A stretch of DNA of 64,000 nt from Bryobacterales bacterium (GTDB lineage Bacteria; Acidobacteriota; Terriglobia; Bryobacterales; UBA6623): contig JAPPMG010000034.1 in NCBI GenBank assembly GCA_028819215.1, positions 1 to 64,000 of the forward strand. Direction: 5' to 3'. The position numbers and the translations under genes are program-made. How positions within the stretch are numbered: the stretch's first letter is position 1; every line of letters starts with the position of its first letter. A model generated the notes under the pieces. That model was not told the DNA's origin. It saw only the letters and a list, made by a program, of their open reading frames with translations, and searched no databases. This document shows positions 35,448 to 45,387 of the stretch, in pieces.

Positions 35448-35912
35448 TCACTCGATCGGAGGATCGTTCTCGGTCGCTGGCTCAGTGCCGAAGCGATAGC
35501 GAACGGTCGTGCTGTGATCGGTATAGAAGGTGCGGCTGCCCGAATCCGGCGATTGCGGGTCCGCGTTGAGCGAATAGCCGGCGGGCGTTCCGATCATCGA
35601 GAAGGCGTACCCCAGGTGGATGCCGTCGACGAGGTTTTCGTCCATCAGGTTGGCCGTGTCCGGCGTTGGCTGCCCCCCTCCCGGCACGGGGCCGAGTTCT
35701 ACTAGCGATGAGGCATAGCGGCCGTACTGCGCGAAGTACTGGATCTGGGCCGTGTTGATGGCTTGGCACGCACGAATTGCCGCAAGTTCGTTCGCCATGC
35801 GCTTGGTGCTGGTGATGCGGGGGATCGCGATGGCGCTGATGATCAGGATGATCGCGATCACGATGAGGAGTTCGATCAGAGAAAATCCGCGATTTCGGCA
35901 CCGCCGCTCCAT
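35448..35912 (-). CDS. Type IV prepilin-like protein
   Basis: A typical N-terminal prepilin peptide: a short basic leader, then cleavage after G9 before FSLIELLIVIAIILIISAI, the hydrophobic assembly helix, with the usual glutamate five residues after the cleavage site. The rest is a globular, Asp/Pro-rich head with no visible cysteine pair. The start ATG 35912 is preferred over 35954 because leaders are short. It may be a minor pilin or pseudopilin for type IV pili or type II secretion. It is next to nucleotide-sugar genes, with no other pilus gene visible in the window. Confidence 0.85.
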   Translation of the reverse strand: MERRCRNRGFSLIELLIVIAIILIISAIAIPRITSTKRMANELAAIRACQAINTAQIQYFAQYGRYASSLVELGPVPGGGQPTPDTANLMDENLVDGIHLGYAFSMIGTPAGYSLNADPQSPDSGSRTFYTDHSTTVRYRFGTEPATENDPPIE

Positions 35913-36105
35913 GCTTCGCTCTCCTGCCTCCATTTTAGGGTCTTGCCGTGTCATCTCTATGTATCAGACGCGCCTGGGCAGCATCGCGTTCAGTCGCGTC
36001 CCTGTCGCCGTCCGCTAGGGGCGGCGCGATCTGCGCTCCCGCTCCCGCGTTGCTTGCCCGGTGGCGGTATCATACTCTGAGCCTCGTCAGGCAACAGGGG
36101 ATTCC

Positions 36106-37779
36106 ATGCAACCTGCACTTGCGGCCATCTGCTGCTTCATTGTCTACGCAGTGGTCTACCGCTTCTACGCTCGCCACTTAGGTTCGCGCATCTTTCAGCT
36201 CGACCCCAGCGTCGCCACGCCGGCGCACTCGATGAAAGACGGCGTCGATTACGTGCCCTGCCGCCGCATGGTGCTGTTTGGCCACCACTATGCCTCGATC
36301 GCCGGCTTGGCGCCGATGCTCGGCCCGGCCATCGCGGTGATCTGGGGATGGCTGCCCGGCATGCTCTGGGTTGTCCTTGGCACGCTCTTCATTGGTGCCG
36401 TGCATGACTTCGGGGCCTTGGTCATTTCGATGCGCCACCGCGGAATGAGTATCGGCAAGGTGGCCGAGGACCTGATCGGGCGACGGGCCAAGGGGATCTT
36501 CTTGTTGATCATTCTGTTCCTGATCTGCTTGGTCATGGGCGTGTTCGTCCGGACCGTTTCGGGCCTGTTCACCGCAGAGTTCTATCCCGAGTCCGTCTTC
36601 CCGACCTTCTCCCTGATCGCAATTGCGATGGTGATCGGCTGGCTGGTGTACAAGCGCGGGGTGTCCGTCGTGCGACTGACCGTGGTTGGCTTCCTGCTGA
36701 TGTTGGTGTCGATCGGGGTGGGGCTGGCCATCGGAAGGCCGGACCTCAGTAGCGAGATCTGGATCCTGATCCTGCTCGTGTACGCGTTCGCGGCATCCAC
36801 CCTGCCCGTGTGGTCGCTGCTGCAGCCGCGCGACTACCTCAATTCGTGGCTGCTGTACCTCGGCCTGGGCGCGTCGTATGTGGGGCTGTTCGTGCTGCGG
36901 CCGGACTTCGCGGCTCCTGTGCTCGACACGCAGCCGAGCGACGCTCCGCCCATCTTTCCGTTCGTATTCATCGTGATCGCTTGCGGCGCCATCTCCGGCT
37001 TCCACGGTTTGGTGTCCTCCGGGACGACCTCCAAGCAGATTGACAAGGAGACCGATGCCCTGCCCATCGGGTACGGCGGCATGGTCGGTGAGTCGCTGCT
37101 GGGGCTGCTGGCCGTGCTCGCGTGCACGGCCGGCTTCCGCTCTGCGGAGAGCTGGGCCGAGCACTACTCGAGCTGGAGCATGGCCAGCGGATTGGCCGAG
37201 AAGATGAAGGCGTTCATCGACGGCACGGCCATGTTCTTGAGCTCCCTGGGGCTTCCGGTCGAGCTCGCCCAAGCCTTCATCGCCTTGGTGGCGGTCTCGT
37301 TCGCGCTGACCTCGCTCGACTCCGGCACGCGCCTGCTGCGCTACAACATCGAGGAGATTTCGCAGTCGATCAAGGTGCCCGCGTTGGGCCAGCGCTATGT
37401 CGCGTCTACCCTCGCCGTGGTCTTGATCGGAATCTTCGCCTTCTACGAAATCGAAGGGCAGCCTGTCGGGCTGGCGCTGTGGAGCCTGTTCGGCAGCACC
37501 AACCAAGTGCTGGGGGCGCTGACGCTGCTGTCGGTGACGATCTACTTGCGCCAGAAGGGTCGCAATTACGTCTACACGCTCGCTCCGATGGCGTTCATGC
37601 TGACGGTGACCATCATTGCCATGGTGATCGACATTCGCAAGTACTGGGCCAACCAGCAGCTGTTGCTGTGGGGCGTGGCTGCTTCGATCTTCGTGCTGAG
37701 CGTGTGGTTGCTGATCGAGGCCGTCCTGCGCTTCCGCAGCGACTCCACCACCGTCGGCGGAATGGCTGCGGGAGACTAA
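36106..37779 (+). CDS. cstA: Carbon starvation protein CstA family
   Basis: A multispanning inner-membrane protein of 557 residues, member of the CstA peptide/pyruvate transporter family induced by carbon starvation. The start MQPALAAICCFIVYAVVYRFY and the conserved DGVDYVPCRRMVLFGHHYASIAGLAP region are typical. It has about 14 hydrophobic segments. ATG 36106 follows CAGGGGATTCC, a usable ribosome binding site. It is transcribed away from the prepilin gene, so the 35913-36105 region should hold its promoter. Substrate is inferred from the family. Confidence 0.9.
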   Translation: MQPALAAICCFIVYAVVYRFYARHLGSRIFQLDPSVATPAHSMKDGVDYVPCRRMVLFGHHYASIAGLAPMLGPAIAVIWGWLPGMLWVVLGTLFIGAVHDFGALVISMRHRGMSIGKVAEDLIGRRAKGIFLLIILFLICLVMGVFVRTVSGLFTAEFYPESVFPTFSLIAIAMVIGWLVYKRGVSVVRLTVVGFLLMLVSIGVGLAIGRPDLSSEIWILILLVYAFAASTLPVWSLLQPRDYLNSWLLYLGLGASYVGLFVLRPDFAAPVLDTQPSDAPPIFPFVFIVIACGAISGFHGLVSSGTTSKQIDKETDALPIGYGGMVGESLLGLLAVLACTAGFRSAESWAEHYSSWSMASGLAEKMKAFIDGTAMFLSSLGLPVELAQAFIALVAVSFALTSLDSGTRLLRYNIEEISQSIKVPALGQRYVASTLAVVLIGIFAFYEIEGQPVGLALWSLFGSTNQVLGALTLLSVTIYLRQKGRNYVYTLAPMAFMLTVTIIAMVIDIRKYWANQQLLLWGVAASIFVLSVWLLIEAVLRFRSDSTTVGGMAAGD

Positions 37780-37787
37780 CGGGGGCC

Positions 37788-38033
37788 TCAGTCCCAAGCC
37801 TTGGACGCCAGGTTCCGCTCGACGCTGCCATCGACGAGGTGGAAGCCGGTGTCGTGCAAGGGATCTGCCGAGCACACCAGCTTGGCCGCGCCGTACTCGC
37901 CTTGTGGCTCGGGGAACGCGGAGCTGAAGTCGGGGTCGGATTCGGAAATCGTCCAGACAAGACGGCCCTTGAACGGGACGCGGACCAAGAGCTGGGCCCC
38001 GCAGGCTCGGCAGCGGTATTCAAGCATCGGCAA
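37788..38033 (-). CDS. Small hypothetical zinc-ribbon-like protein
   Basis: 81 residues with a single CxxC pair (EYRCRACGAQLLV) and a later C...H segment (LVCSADPLHDTGF) that could complete a metal site. Otherwise no family is recognised. The start of the protein (MPMLEYRCRACG) resembles FmdB-type zinc ribbons. It converges with cstA, 8 bases away. Function is unknown. Confidence 0.55.
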   Translation of the reverse strand: MPMLEYRCRACGAQLLVRVPFKGRLVWTISESDPDFSSAFPEPQGEYGAAKLVCSADPLHDTGFHLVDGSVERNLASKAWD

Positions 38034-38137
38034 CTATACTCCGAAGTTAACCTGTAGCAGCCTTGGACGGGTGTCTGGTTCCGTTGTAGAGGCGCCCGGT
38101 CGTTCCGAATCCGGCCAGAGTCAGCCGCACTCCCCGA

Positions 38138-39310
38138 TCACTGGGGCAGCTCTCCGCCAGCTTGTAGCTCGATCGCTTGGCCGGATCGTCCGTCCCGGAT
38201 GCGCAGCGCTCCGTCGACCCAGTCTATGCCGTCAACGCCGAGAAACCCCTCTGGCGTGCGCGTCAAGAACATCAGGTATCCGGCCGAGATGGTGGTCCGC
38301 GCCGGCAGCCAGCGGTACAGGCTGGTGGCGAAGATCCGGCCCTGGGATACCACTTGGCGGCGGGGCAGGTCGAACGCTTGAGTGGCGAACTCCAAGCCGC
38401 GAGCCAGCATGCGATCTCGCGGGTAAGACTCCCAAGTCTGGAGCCACGCGAACTCGCTGGGTCGGAACAGGTATCCCAGCAGCAGCCGCTTGACGGGGTG
38501 CAGCGCGGTCACGAAAGCCCATTCTGCGTCGGGGTCCATCCGATGCGCTGTGTGGTCCAGCGAGTGCGATTCCCGTGGCGCCGCGCGGAGATCGACCAGC
38601 CCGCCGGCCCTGGTTGGCGCCATCGGCCAGGCAAATTCGGCGTTACTGGTTAGGCGGTGAGCCAGGCCCGCCCGGGTGGCCTCTTCCCGCGGGCGAGTAA
38701 TGGCGCGATTACGAGAGATGTCGACGACCGTCACGCCGCGCTCCAAGAAGGGCGAGCCGATCGTCGCATGCTCAGCCCAGTTCACAGGGCGGTCGAAGTC
38801 CAGCAAGCTCTCCAAGTCCGAGCGCACGTACACGACGCTTTCCTCCGGCGGCAGGCGCAGCTCGCGGCGCAGGACTTCGCGCACCCGAGGCAGGCTGACA
38901 GACTGCCTGAGCACCATCGCGCCACCCTCCATCCCGGCGAAATCTGTCTGCCATTCCAAGCGATGGGCCTCTCCGTGGCCCTCCATCCCTGCGGCCCGTT
39001 CCTGCTCGGACGGCTGGCCGAACCCATCCACGCAGACGAAGTGTCCGACCGCGCCGGTGTTTCGCTCTGGCCGCCCTTGGTCGCGGTCGGCCCGCAGGGA
39101 GTCCCACATTGGATTGAGGCGTTCAGCGTCGGAGGCCAGAGTCAGCGAAGCGAACGCCCCGCCATGCTTGAGTACGATCAGCTCGATGTCGGAACTCGTA
39201 AGGGCAATCGCGTCCCGGCCGCGATAGCGGCGGCCCGCGTCGATCTGGGCCGTTGCGCTCGCAGCCGTGCCTACGAGCGCCAACAGCAGAGCGGCATCAG
39301 AGAAACGCAT
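38138..39310 (-). CDS. Secreted hypothetical protein, possible mutarotase-like fold
   Basis: 390 residues with a signal peptide (LLLALVGTAASATAQ). The mature protein has alternating beta-like segments (IELIVLKHGGAFASLTL; WLQTWESYP) resembling galactose-mutarotase-like beta-sandwiches, but no aldose epimerase catalytic motif is identified. The fold idea is a guess from pattern only. It is divergent from dapA, 65 bases apart, with no other linked genes. Confidence 0.5.
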   Translation of the reverse strand: MRFSDAALLLALVGTAASATAQIDAGRRYRGRDAIALTSSDIELIVLKHGGAFASLTLASDAERLNPMWDSLRADRDQGRPERNTGAVGHFVCVDGFGQPSEQERAAGMEGHGEAHRLEWQTDFAGMEGGAMVLRQSVSLPRVREVLRRELRLPPEESVVYVRSDLESLLDFDRPVNWAEHATIGSPFLERGVTVVDISRNRAITRPREEATRAGLAHRLTSNAEFAWPMAPTRAGGLVDLRAAPRESHSLDHTAHRMDPDAEWAFVTALHPVKRLLLGYLFRPSEFAWLQTWESYPRDRMLARGLEFATQAFDLPRRQVVSQGRIFATSLYRWLPARTTISAGYLMFLTRTPEGFLGVDGIDWVDGALRIRDGRSGQAIELQAGGELPQ

Positions 39311-39375
39311 GCGTGCATCCTACCAAGCGCCGCCAGCATGCAAGAATAATGAGGCTGATCGGTTAGGAGGGCACG

Positions 39376-40284
39376 ATGTTCAAGGGTTGCGGTACCGCTC
39401 TGATCACCCCCTTCGCGGCGGACGGCTCGCTCGACGAGCCGATGCTCCGCACGCTGGTGCGCCGCCAGGTGACCGCGGGGGTGCATTTCTTGGTGCCGGG
39501 CGGCACGACCGGAGAGAGCCCGACGCTGACGAAGGCCGAGCACCTCAGACTCGTCGAGATCACGTTGGAAGAGGCGGGGGATGTTCCGGTGGTAGCCGGC
39601 TGCGGCGGCTACAACACGGCCTCGATCTGTGCCCTCGCAAAGGACTTGGACGCACTCGGCGTGCAGGGCCTGCTCTCGGTCACGCCGTACTACAACAAGC
39701 CCACTCCGGACGGATTGTTCCAGCACTATTCCGCGCTGGCCGCATCCAGCGGCCTGCCGATCATCGTCTACAACGTGCCCGGCCGTACTTGCTGCAACAT
39801 CAAGCCCGACCTGCTGTGCCGGTTGGCTGCCATCGACACGATCGTTGCCGTCAAGGAGGCCTCGGGGGACATCGGGCAGATGGCGCAAGTCTGCCATCAG
39901 GTGCCCCGCGAGTTCTCCGTCCTATCCGGAGATGACTCGGTGACTCTTCCGCTGATGTCCTTGGGGGGCGCCGGCGTGATCTCGGTGGTATCGAACGAGA
40001 TCCCCGGCCAGATGGCGGCGCTGTGTGACAACGCGCTCAACGGAGACTTTGCGGAGGCCCTTGCCATCCACCGCCGCTACCTGCCGTTGATGGATGCCAA
40101 CTTTTGCGAAACCAGTCCCGGTCCGGTCAAGGTGGCCTTGGAGCTGATGGGCGTGTTGGATGAAGCGCGCTACCGGCTGCCGATGACCCGCCCGTCACCG
40201 GCGAGTTGCCAGCACGTGGAGCGGGTGTTGGCGAGCGTGGACTTGCACTCGGCGGTCCACCAGTTCGCGGACCTAGAAGCGTAA
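39376..40284 (+). CDS. dapA: 4-hydroxy-tetrahydrodipicolinate synthase
   Basis: A TIM-barrel aldolase condensing pyruvate with aspartate semialdehyde, the first committed step of lysine and diaminopimelate synthesis. It has the phosphate/substrate motif GTTGES at residues 43-48, the catalytic tyrosine Y132 in YNVPGR with R137, and the Schiff-base lysine K160 (VAVKEASG). Length is 302 residues. TAGGAGGG 6 bases before the ATG is a strong ribosome binding site. The gene converges with the TonB receptor, their 3' ends overlapping by 12 bases. Confidence 0.93.
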   Translation: MFKGCGTALITPFAADGSLDEPMLRTLVRRQVTAGVHFLVPGGTTGESPTLTKAEHLRLVEITLEEAGDVPVVAGCGGYNTASICALAKDLDALGVQGLLSVTPYYNKPTPDGLFQHYSALAASSGLPIIVYNVPGRTCCNIKPDLLCRLAAIDTIVAVKEASGDIGQMAQVCHQVPREFSVLSGDDSVTLPLMSLGGAGVISVVSNEIPGQMAALCDNALNGDFAEALAIHRRYLPLMDANFCETSPGPVKVALELMGVLDEARYRLPMTRPSPASCQHVERVLASVDLHSAVHQFADLEA

Positions 40285-43200
40285 CCGCAGTGCCGCTTGG
40301 GACGTTCGGCCCAAGCCGGACATGCGGGCGACCCCGAAGTAGACGTGGTCGATGTTTCCGAACGGTTCGGCCCAGTTCCGATTGCCGAAGGCGTTGAGCA
40401 AGTCGAAGCCGAGCTCCACAGAGACCTGTTCCGCAGCTTGGAACAGCCGCGAGATGCGGAGGTCCCACTGCTGGAAGCCCGCCATACGGTATTCGTTTCG
40501 TCGCGAGCTGCCCTGCCGCACCTCTTCGAAGCTCGTCGGGCGAACTGCCCGGAACGCCGTCGGGTCGAACGCGAAGTGCCCCGTGACCTTGCGGTCCCCG
40601 ACCAGCGCGTAGCTTCGGATCTCGTTCGCGTCGAACTGAGTGAAGGCGCCGATACGGTCGGGCCTGCCCACTTGCTCGAAGGTATAGCTGGGGTCCTCGG
40701 TCTGGCGAATATCCAGCGGCAGCCCCGAGCGCCAGCGCCAGATGCCGCTGATCGTCCACCCGCCAGCCCAGCGGACGCGGTCGGTCCAGCGTCGCGGCAG
40801 CCGCAGCTCGTAGAGCCAGATCGCATTTAGCGAGTGCCGCCTGTCGAAGTCAGAGAAGGTCCAGTCCTCTCCGACCAGCTCGTCGCCGAAAACCGTGCTG
40901 CCATTGTCGAACGACTGGCTCCAGGTGTATCCGATATCCAGCGCAAGGCCGCGGTGCAGGTAGCGGTTGGCGCGCAGCTGGACGGCGCGGTAGCGCGCGG
41001 TCCCGGAGCTCTCGAACGAGCGGATGTTGTCGAAGCGGGAAAAGCGTCGCATGTAGCGCACGAATCCGAAGCCGTGCAGCGGGTTGCGCACGAACCCGTT
41101 CAGCTCGCGCTGCTGCTGCAGGCGCGAGGAGCGGGTGCCCAGATAGGTTCCGCTCAAGAAGACCCGCCAGGGCAGCAGGCGTTGCCAGCTGAGATTCCAG
41201 TGCTCGGCCCGCGCGTTCTGGAACCGCGGATCGAAGACTAGGATCGGATAGCGCACCACCGGCGAGCGGATGGTGGTCAAGGCCGGGTCCCCGATGACCC
41301 TGCCGGGCGCTTGGAACATGCCCGTCGGCTCGCGCAGGGTGTAGCGGTTGTCTTGGCTGAACGGCGGGTAGGTGGCTTGGAACAGCGCCGCCGCGCTCGA
41401 GCCCGCAAACGTGCCGTGGTCGAAAAAGACCCCGTACGCGCCGCGGAACACCGAGCGGCCCGACTCTCCCAGCACCCAGCGCGCTGCCCGGCCATGCCAC
41501 GAGGGCGAGAAGGCGAGGCCGACGCGCGGCGAGAAGTTGCGTCCGAGGGTGTCGATGGTTGACCTCGGAAGCACTTCGCCGTCTGGAGCGGTGTCTCCGG
41601 GAAACAGCAGGTTCGGGGGGGAGTCGGGGAAGCGGGCACTCTGAGTTCCCTCGCGGAACGTCATCAGGCGGTCTTGCTTGTCGATGCCCGGAGGCTGCTG
41701 CTCGAAGCGCAGCCCGACGGTGATCTTCAAGTCCCGCCATGGTCGGATCTCGCCTTCAGCGAAGGCTGCGAATTCGTGCCACTGCAGGTCGAGGCTGCGG
41801 CGGGTTTGCAGGCGGAATTCGCCTGGGCGTCCTAGCAGCAGGTCTCGCAGGCCTTGGCCGCGGAAGCGAACCGGAGGGTCGGGAGGGACCGGGAAGCTGA
41901 AGCTGCCCGCGGCGTTCTCCCGATTGGTGAACGGCCAGGAGCCGCGCTGCATCAGCAATCCCGCCCGAACCGCCTGGCGCCGGTAGCGGTACTCCATGCC
42001 GTGCGAGAGCTGCAGCGTGGTCTGCACCGAATCCTCGGCGTCGATAAAGGGCGCCACATGCAGTTGAAGCTGCCCGAAATCGTTCCACAGGCGCACGTTG
42101 GGGATGGAGTTGGGATTGAGGTCCGCGTAGTCGAAGCCCAAGTCCTCGGCCGGAGTCTCGCGGTAGCGCGGGTTTCCGCTGTGCTGCTCGCTGGACAGGC
42201 GCTGCATGGCTAGCCGCAGGGTCTGCGCGAAGTTCGGGGCCACTGTGTGCGTGATGGCGTACTGGGTATGGTTGGACAGTTGGCGCCGGTCCGCGACCGT
42301 GCCCGGCGAGACGGTGAACGCTTCCTGCGGGGGCTCCGTGACTCGGTTCGAGTAAAGGTAGTGGCTGAAGTAGTGGGACAGTGTCTTCGAACGCTGGTCA
42401 ATACGGGCCACCGCGACTTGGCCCCGGCTCGGTAGCTCTTGCGTGAATTGCATCCAGCCGCCTTCCAGATTCGCTGGCGGCACGAACGTCGCGAGATAGT
42501 GCTGCATGAGCGGATCGAGGCGGTAGGCGGGGATCTTGCCGTTCGGGAACGGCAAGCCGCTCTGCGGATCGACCGGCTGGTTCTCGAAGCCGAAGAAGTT
42601 GCCGCTCCGCTCGTTGTCGCTCAGCCCGCGCCGCAGCGCGTTGTGCCTCCGGTCGGTAAGCCAGGCTTCGCCGTCAAAAAAGCCGAAGAGCCCGTGCCGC
42701 TGCGAGATCGGGCCGCCCGCCTGTGCCCCGCCGGCCCATCCGCTGACCCGGTCGTGAGCGCCGTCGAACGATCCGAACGATTCGTTCCAAGGGGGCCGGC
42801 CGAAGCCGCGCAGCTGGCCGTGCCATTGATCGTCGCCGGAGCGGAACAGCGGATCCACCACGGCACCGGCGTTGCGCCCGTCGCTGGCGGAATAGGTGTG
42901 GGTGATCACGCGCAGGGATTCCAGCGCTTCCGGGGTCGGGCCCAGCGTGGCGGCTTGGGCTCCCGTGATGCGGTTTTGGGCGTTGTTGGAGGCACCGTCG
43001 AGCTTGTAGTTGATGAACGAGCTGCGCGAGCCGTTCGCCGAGACCGCCGCCGCGCGCCCGGTGAACGGATCGATGTCGAGGGCGTTGGCCGGAGTGATGC
43101 CGGGCACCAAGTGCAGCAGCTTGTCCACCGTGGTGCGCCCTTCGGCGCCCACCACGATTGGCAGCGCCTCGACTTGCTCGCGCGCCAGGCCGTGCTCCAG

Positions 43201-43578
43201 GGCCATCTCCTCAAGGCCCGAGCGCGGCCGCGTCGACGATGCGGACAGCCGTCGCATGACGATCGGCGGGAAGGCCACGGGAATCCCCGGGAGCACTTCG
43301 AACGGCCCGCTGCGCCAGGCTTGGTAGCGGTCGCGCACAAGCGCCAGCGAATAGCGGCCCGAGATCAGATTGGCGAACTCGAACGCCCCGTCGGAGCCGG
43401 TCTCGCGGCGCAGCACCTGGGCGCTGCTCAGGTTGATGAGCTGGGCCTCGACTCCGGCCAAGGGTGCCTGGTCCCCTGCGAAAACGTGACCTGACACCAG
43501 TCCCGCGCCCGACTGCCCGCAGACGGGCAGCGCCAGCGAGAGGGCGAGTAAACAACCGCGCTTGAAGCGGCGTCGCAC
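40273..43578 (-). CDS. TonB-dependent outer-membrane receptor with carboxypeptidase-regulatory-like N-terminus
   Basis: An 1101-residue beta-barrel protein. After a signal peptide (LLALSLALPVCGQ) comes a carboxypeptidase-regulatory-like/CNA-B domain (VSGHVFAGDQAPLAGVEAQL, then SGRYSLALVRDRY), a plug domain (VEALPIVVGAEGRTTVDKL; GSRSSFINYKLDGA) and a large barrel ending in an aromatic C-terminal phenylalanine (ALRLRF), as required for barrel assembly. This architecture is common in Acidobacteriota and Bacteroidota for uptake of complex substrates. It lies 12 bases after the double-zinc-finger gene in the sigma unit, so regulation by that ECF sigma is likely. Substrate is unknown. Confidence 0.85.
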   Translation of the reverse strand: MRRRFKRGCLLALSLALPVCGQSGAGLVSGHVFAGDQAPLAGVEAQLINLSSAQVLRRETGSDGAFEFANLISGRYSLALVRDRYQAWRSGPFEVLPGIPVAFPPIVMRRLSASSTRPRSGLEEMALEHGLAREQVEALPIVVGAEGRTTVDKLLHLVPGITPANALDIDPFTGRAAAVSANGSRSSFINYKLDGASNNAQNRITGAQAATLGPTPEALESLRVITHTYSASDGRNAGAVVDPLFRSGDDQWHGQLRGFGRPPWNESFGSFDGAHDRVSGWAGGAQAGGPISQRHGLFGFFDGEAWLTDRRHNALRRGLSDNERSGNFFGFENQPVDPQSGLPFPNGKIPAYRLDPLMQHYLATFVPPANLEGGWMQFTQELPSRGQVAVARIDQRSKTLSHYFSHYLYSNRVTEPPQEAFTVSPGTVADRRQLSNHTQYAITHTVAPNFAQTLRLAMQRLSSEQHSGNPRYRETPAEDLGFDYADLNPNSIPNVRLWNDFGQLQLHVAPFIDAEDSVQTTLQLSHGMEYRYRRQAVRAGLLMQRGSWPFTNRENAAGSFSFPVPPDPPVRFRGQGLRDLLLGRPGEFRLQTRRSLDLQWHEFAAFAEGEIRPWRDLKITVGLRFEQQPPGIDKQDRLMTFREGTQSARFPDSPPNLLFPGDTAPDGEVLPRSTIDTLGRNFSPRVGLAFSPSWHGRAARWVLGESGRSVFRGAYGVFFDHGTFAGSSAAALFQATYPPFSQDNRYTLREPTGMFQAPGRVIGDPALTTIRSPVVRYPILVFDPRFQNARAEHWNLSWQRLLPWRVFLSGTYLGTRSSRLQQQRELNGFVRNPLHGFGFVRYMRRFSRFDNIRSFESSGTARYRAVQLRANRYLHRGLALDIGYTWSQSFDNGSTVFGDELVGEDWTFSDFDRRHSLNAIWLYELRLPRRWTDRVRWAGGWTISGIWRWRSGLPLDIRQTEDPSYTFEQVGRPDRIGAFTQFDANEIRSYALVGDRKVTGHFAFDPTAFRAVRPTSFEEVRQGSSRRNEYRMAGFQQWDLRISRLFQAAEQVSVELGFDLLNAFGNRNWAEPFGNIDHVYFGVARMSGLGRTSQAALRLRF

Positions 43579-43590
43579 CGTAGCTTTAGG

Positions 43591-45387
43591 CTACCGGATG
43601 GCAGAGCGTAGCTGTCGGGTGCGCTGGTGGAGCCGCGCTAGCAGGCTCGCGCTGGAGGGGCTGCCCTCGCTGATGTCGAGCACGTCGCTGCCGCCGAAGA
43701 ACAGCGAGCTCAGCGCTTGGTCGAGGGCTAGGGCGTCTTGCAACAGGGCCGTGCCGGCCGCTTGCAGGTCAGAGCTATTGCTGTCCGTGACGCGGGGCCC
43801 GCGATACGCCCAGTAGCGCCTTGGCAGGGCTTCGGAAAGCAGGTCGTGAATGCTTGCCTCGTGCCGCGCGATGCCGTCTATGTGGTAGCGAGCCGCACGG
43901 CGGAAGCTGTCGCCGTCCCGGACTTGGGCGATGCCCGAGCGGCTGAGCAGGTTGTGCAGCGCGTGGACATGCGCCAGCAGCTCCGCGTCATGCCGCATCA
44001 CGTCGCTGACGTACAGGTCCAGCTCGTTCTCCAGCATGCTGCGATCCAAGGGTTGGAACGAGCGCCTGGCCGCATCCCTGTAATGCTGCAGCAGCGCATT
44101 GCGGACCGAGGTGCCCAAACTCCGCGTGCGGCTGGCGCGAACTGCATCCGGCATGGCATCGGCCGGGACGCGCGCACCGCGCACCGCTATCTCGAACTCA
44201 ATCGGGCGGCCGTCGGCGACTGCGAGCAGTGCCTTCTCGGCACGGGCGCGCTCGCGCTCGCTCGCCACCGTGCCGGCGAATCGAATCGACTCGGCCGTCC
44301 CGCCTGCCTCGAGGCTTGCCTTCCACAGGTCTGCCTTGATGAGCATCCAGCTGCCCTCGGCCAGGACCTCGGGGTCGGTTCGGACGGTCGTGGGAGCGGC
44401 ACTCCCCGCTTCCGGCGCGGCCTCTGCGAGTGCCGTCGGCGAAGGCGCTAGCGGCGCTGGCAGGTCATCCAAGCGCGGAAGCGCTACCACAGCTAGGTGG
44501 CTCGGCACCGTTCCGGCGCTCACGTCCGGGGCGGCGCCGGCGACCAAGGCCTGTATGCTCGCGGGGGCTGCCTGCCGTGGCGCCGCTGCGATCCATTGGA
44601 AGCGCTCCAGAGGCGTTGCCTGGGCCGCAACTTCCAGCTCTGCGGGCTGCGGCGCTGCTGCGGTCAAGGTGGCGGGCGGCGGAGCTGTTTCGACCAACTG
44701 GGCCGTGGTAACAGGCGCGGGCGGTTCTGGTGTGCCGATCGCGTTCCAGCCCAGCCAGGCTGCCAGGCACACGGCGGCAAAAGCGGCGGCATAGGGGGTT
44801 AGCGCCGGGATCTGGTACGGGCGAATCTGGGGCATCCATTGCCAGATCCGCGTGTTTGCGCTCCGTTGCGACTCGACCTCTTGCTCGAGGCGGCCGCGAA
44901 GCGTCGCCAGGGCCGCTGCCTTGTGATCCAAGGGCAGCTCGAATGCGGATTCCCGGCTCAGCTCGTACTCGATCGAGGCCAGCTGCACATGCAGGTCTGC
45001 CGCCCGAGCTTGGCACTGGGCGCACGTCGCCAAGTGTGCCTCAAGCTCCGGGCTCAGGCCGTTCTCGATCGAAAGCAGCAGGTCCTCGGTGGACAGATGG
45101 AGCGAGAGCAGCTGTGCCTCGGCCGCCAAGCGCTTGCGCAACGCTGCGAACTGCTCTGGCTGCGGGGCTGGCGCGGGCAGGGCCTCGCGGATGGCGGCTG
45201 CAGTCAGGACGAAGCTCTCCTGCATGTCGACCAAGCGTGACTTGCAGTCGACGCACTCCGCCACGTGCCGGCGAAGCCCGCGGTCCTCCAATTCGCCGTT
45301 AGCGTAGAGGAGCAGCTCTTCTGGACTTAGGTGTCTCACTAGGCTTTGCAACCGACTTGCGGAGCTTCTTGATCCCTCGAGTGACAT
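43591..45387 (-). CDS. Putative anti-sigma factor with two zinc-finger motifs and a long extracytoplasmic part
   Basis: 598 residues. Two zinc-binding HxxxCxxC motifs typical of ZAS anti-sigma domains are seen: H41-C45-C48 and H118-C122-C125. A single transmembrane segment lies at about 197-214 (PYAAAFAAVCLAAWLGW). The extracytoplasmic region is over 380 residues, rich in Ala/Pro, then helical (ERARAEKALLAVADGR; SFRRAARYHIDGIA), with no family recognised. The start overlaps the sigma gene by 89 bases, so GTG 45339 is a possible alternative. Together with the sigma and the receptor it forms a surface-sensing circuit. Confidence 0.7.
   Translation of the reverse strand: MSLEGSRSSASRLQSLVRHLSPEELLLYANGELEDRGLRRHVAECVDCKSRLVDMQESFVLTAAAIREALPAPAPQPEQFAALRKRLAAEAQLLSLHLSTEDLLLSIENGLSPELEAHLATCAQCQARAADLHVQLASIEYELSRESAFELPLDHKAAALATLRGRLEQEVESQRSANTRIWQWMPQIRPYQIPALTPYAAAFAAVCLAAWLGWNAIGTPEPPAPVTTAQLVETAPPPATLTAAAPQPAELEVAAQATPLERFQWIAAAPRQAAPASIQALVAGAAPDVSAGTVPSHLAVVALPRLDDLPAPLAPSPTALAEAAPEAGSAAPTTVRTDPEVLAEGSWMLIKADLWKASLEAGGTAESIRFAGTVASERERARAEKALLAVADGRPIEFEIAVRGARVPADAMPDAVRASRTRSLGTSVRNALLQHYRDAARRSFQPLDRSMLENELDLYVSDVMRHDAELLAHVHALHNLLSRSGIAQVRDGDSFRRAARYHIDGIARHEASIHDLLSEALPRRYWAYRGPRVTDSNSSDLQAAGTALLQDALALDQALSSLFFGGSDVLDISEGSPSSASLLARLHQRTRQLRSAIR

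Noticed and set aside
36178..37875. Long antisense open frame over cstA (565 codons)
   Set aside because: It lies in the reverse frame of a clearly recognised transporter and its composition (Arg, His, Gln, Asp-rich) is that of a GC-rich shadow.
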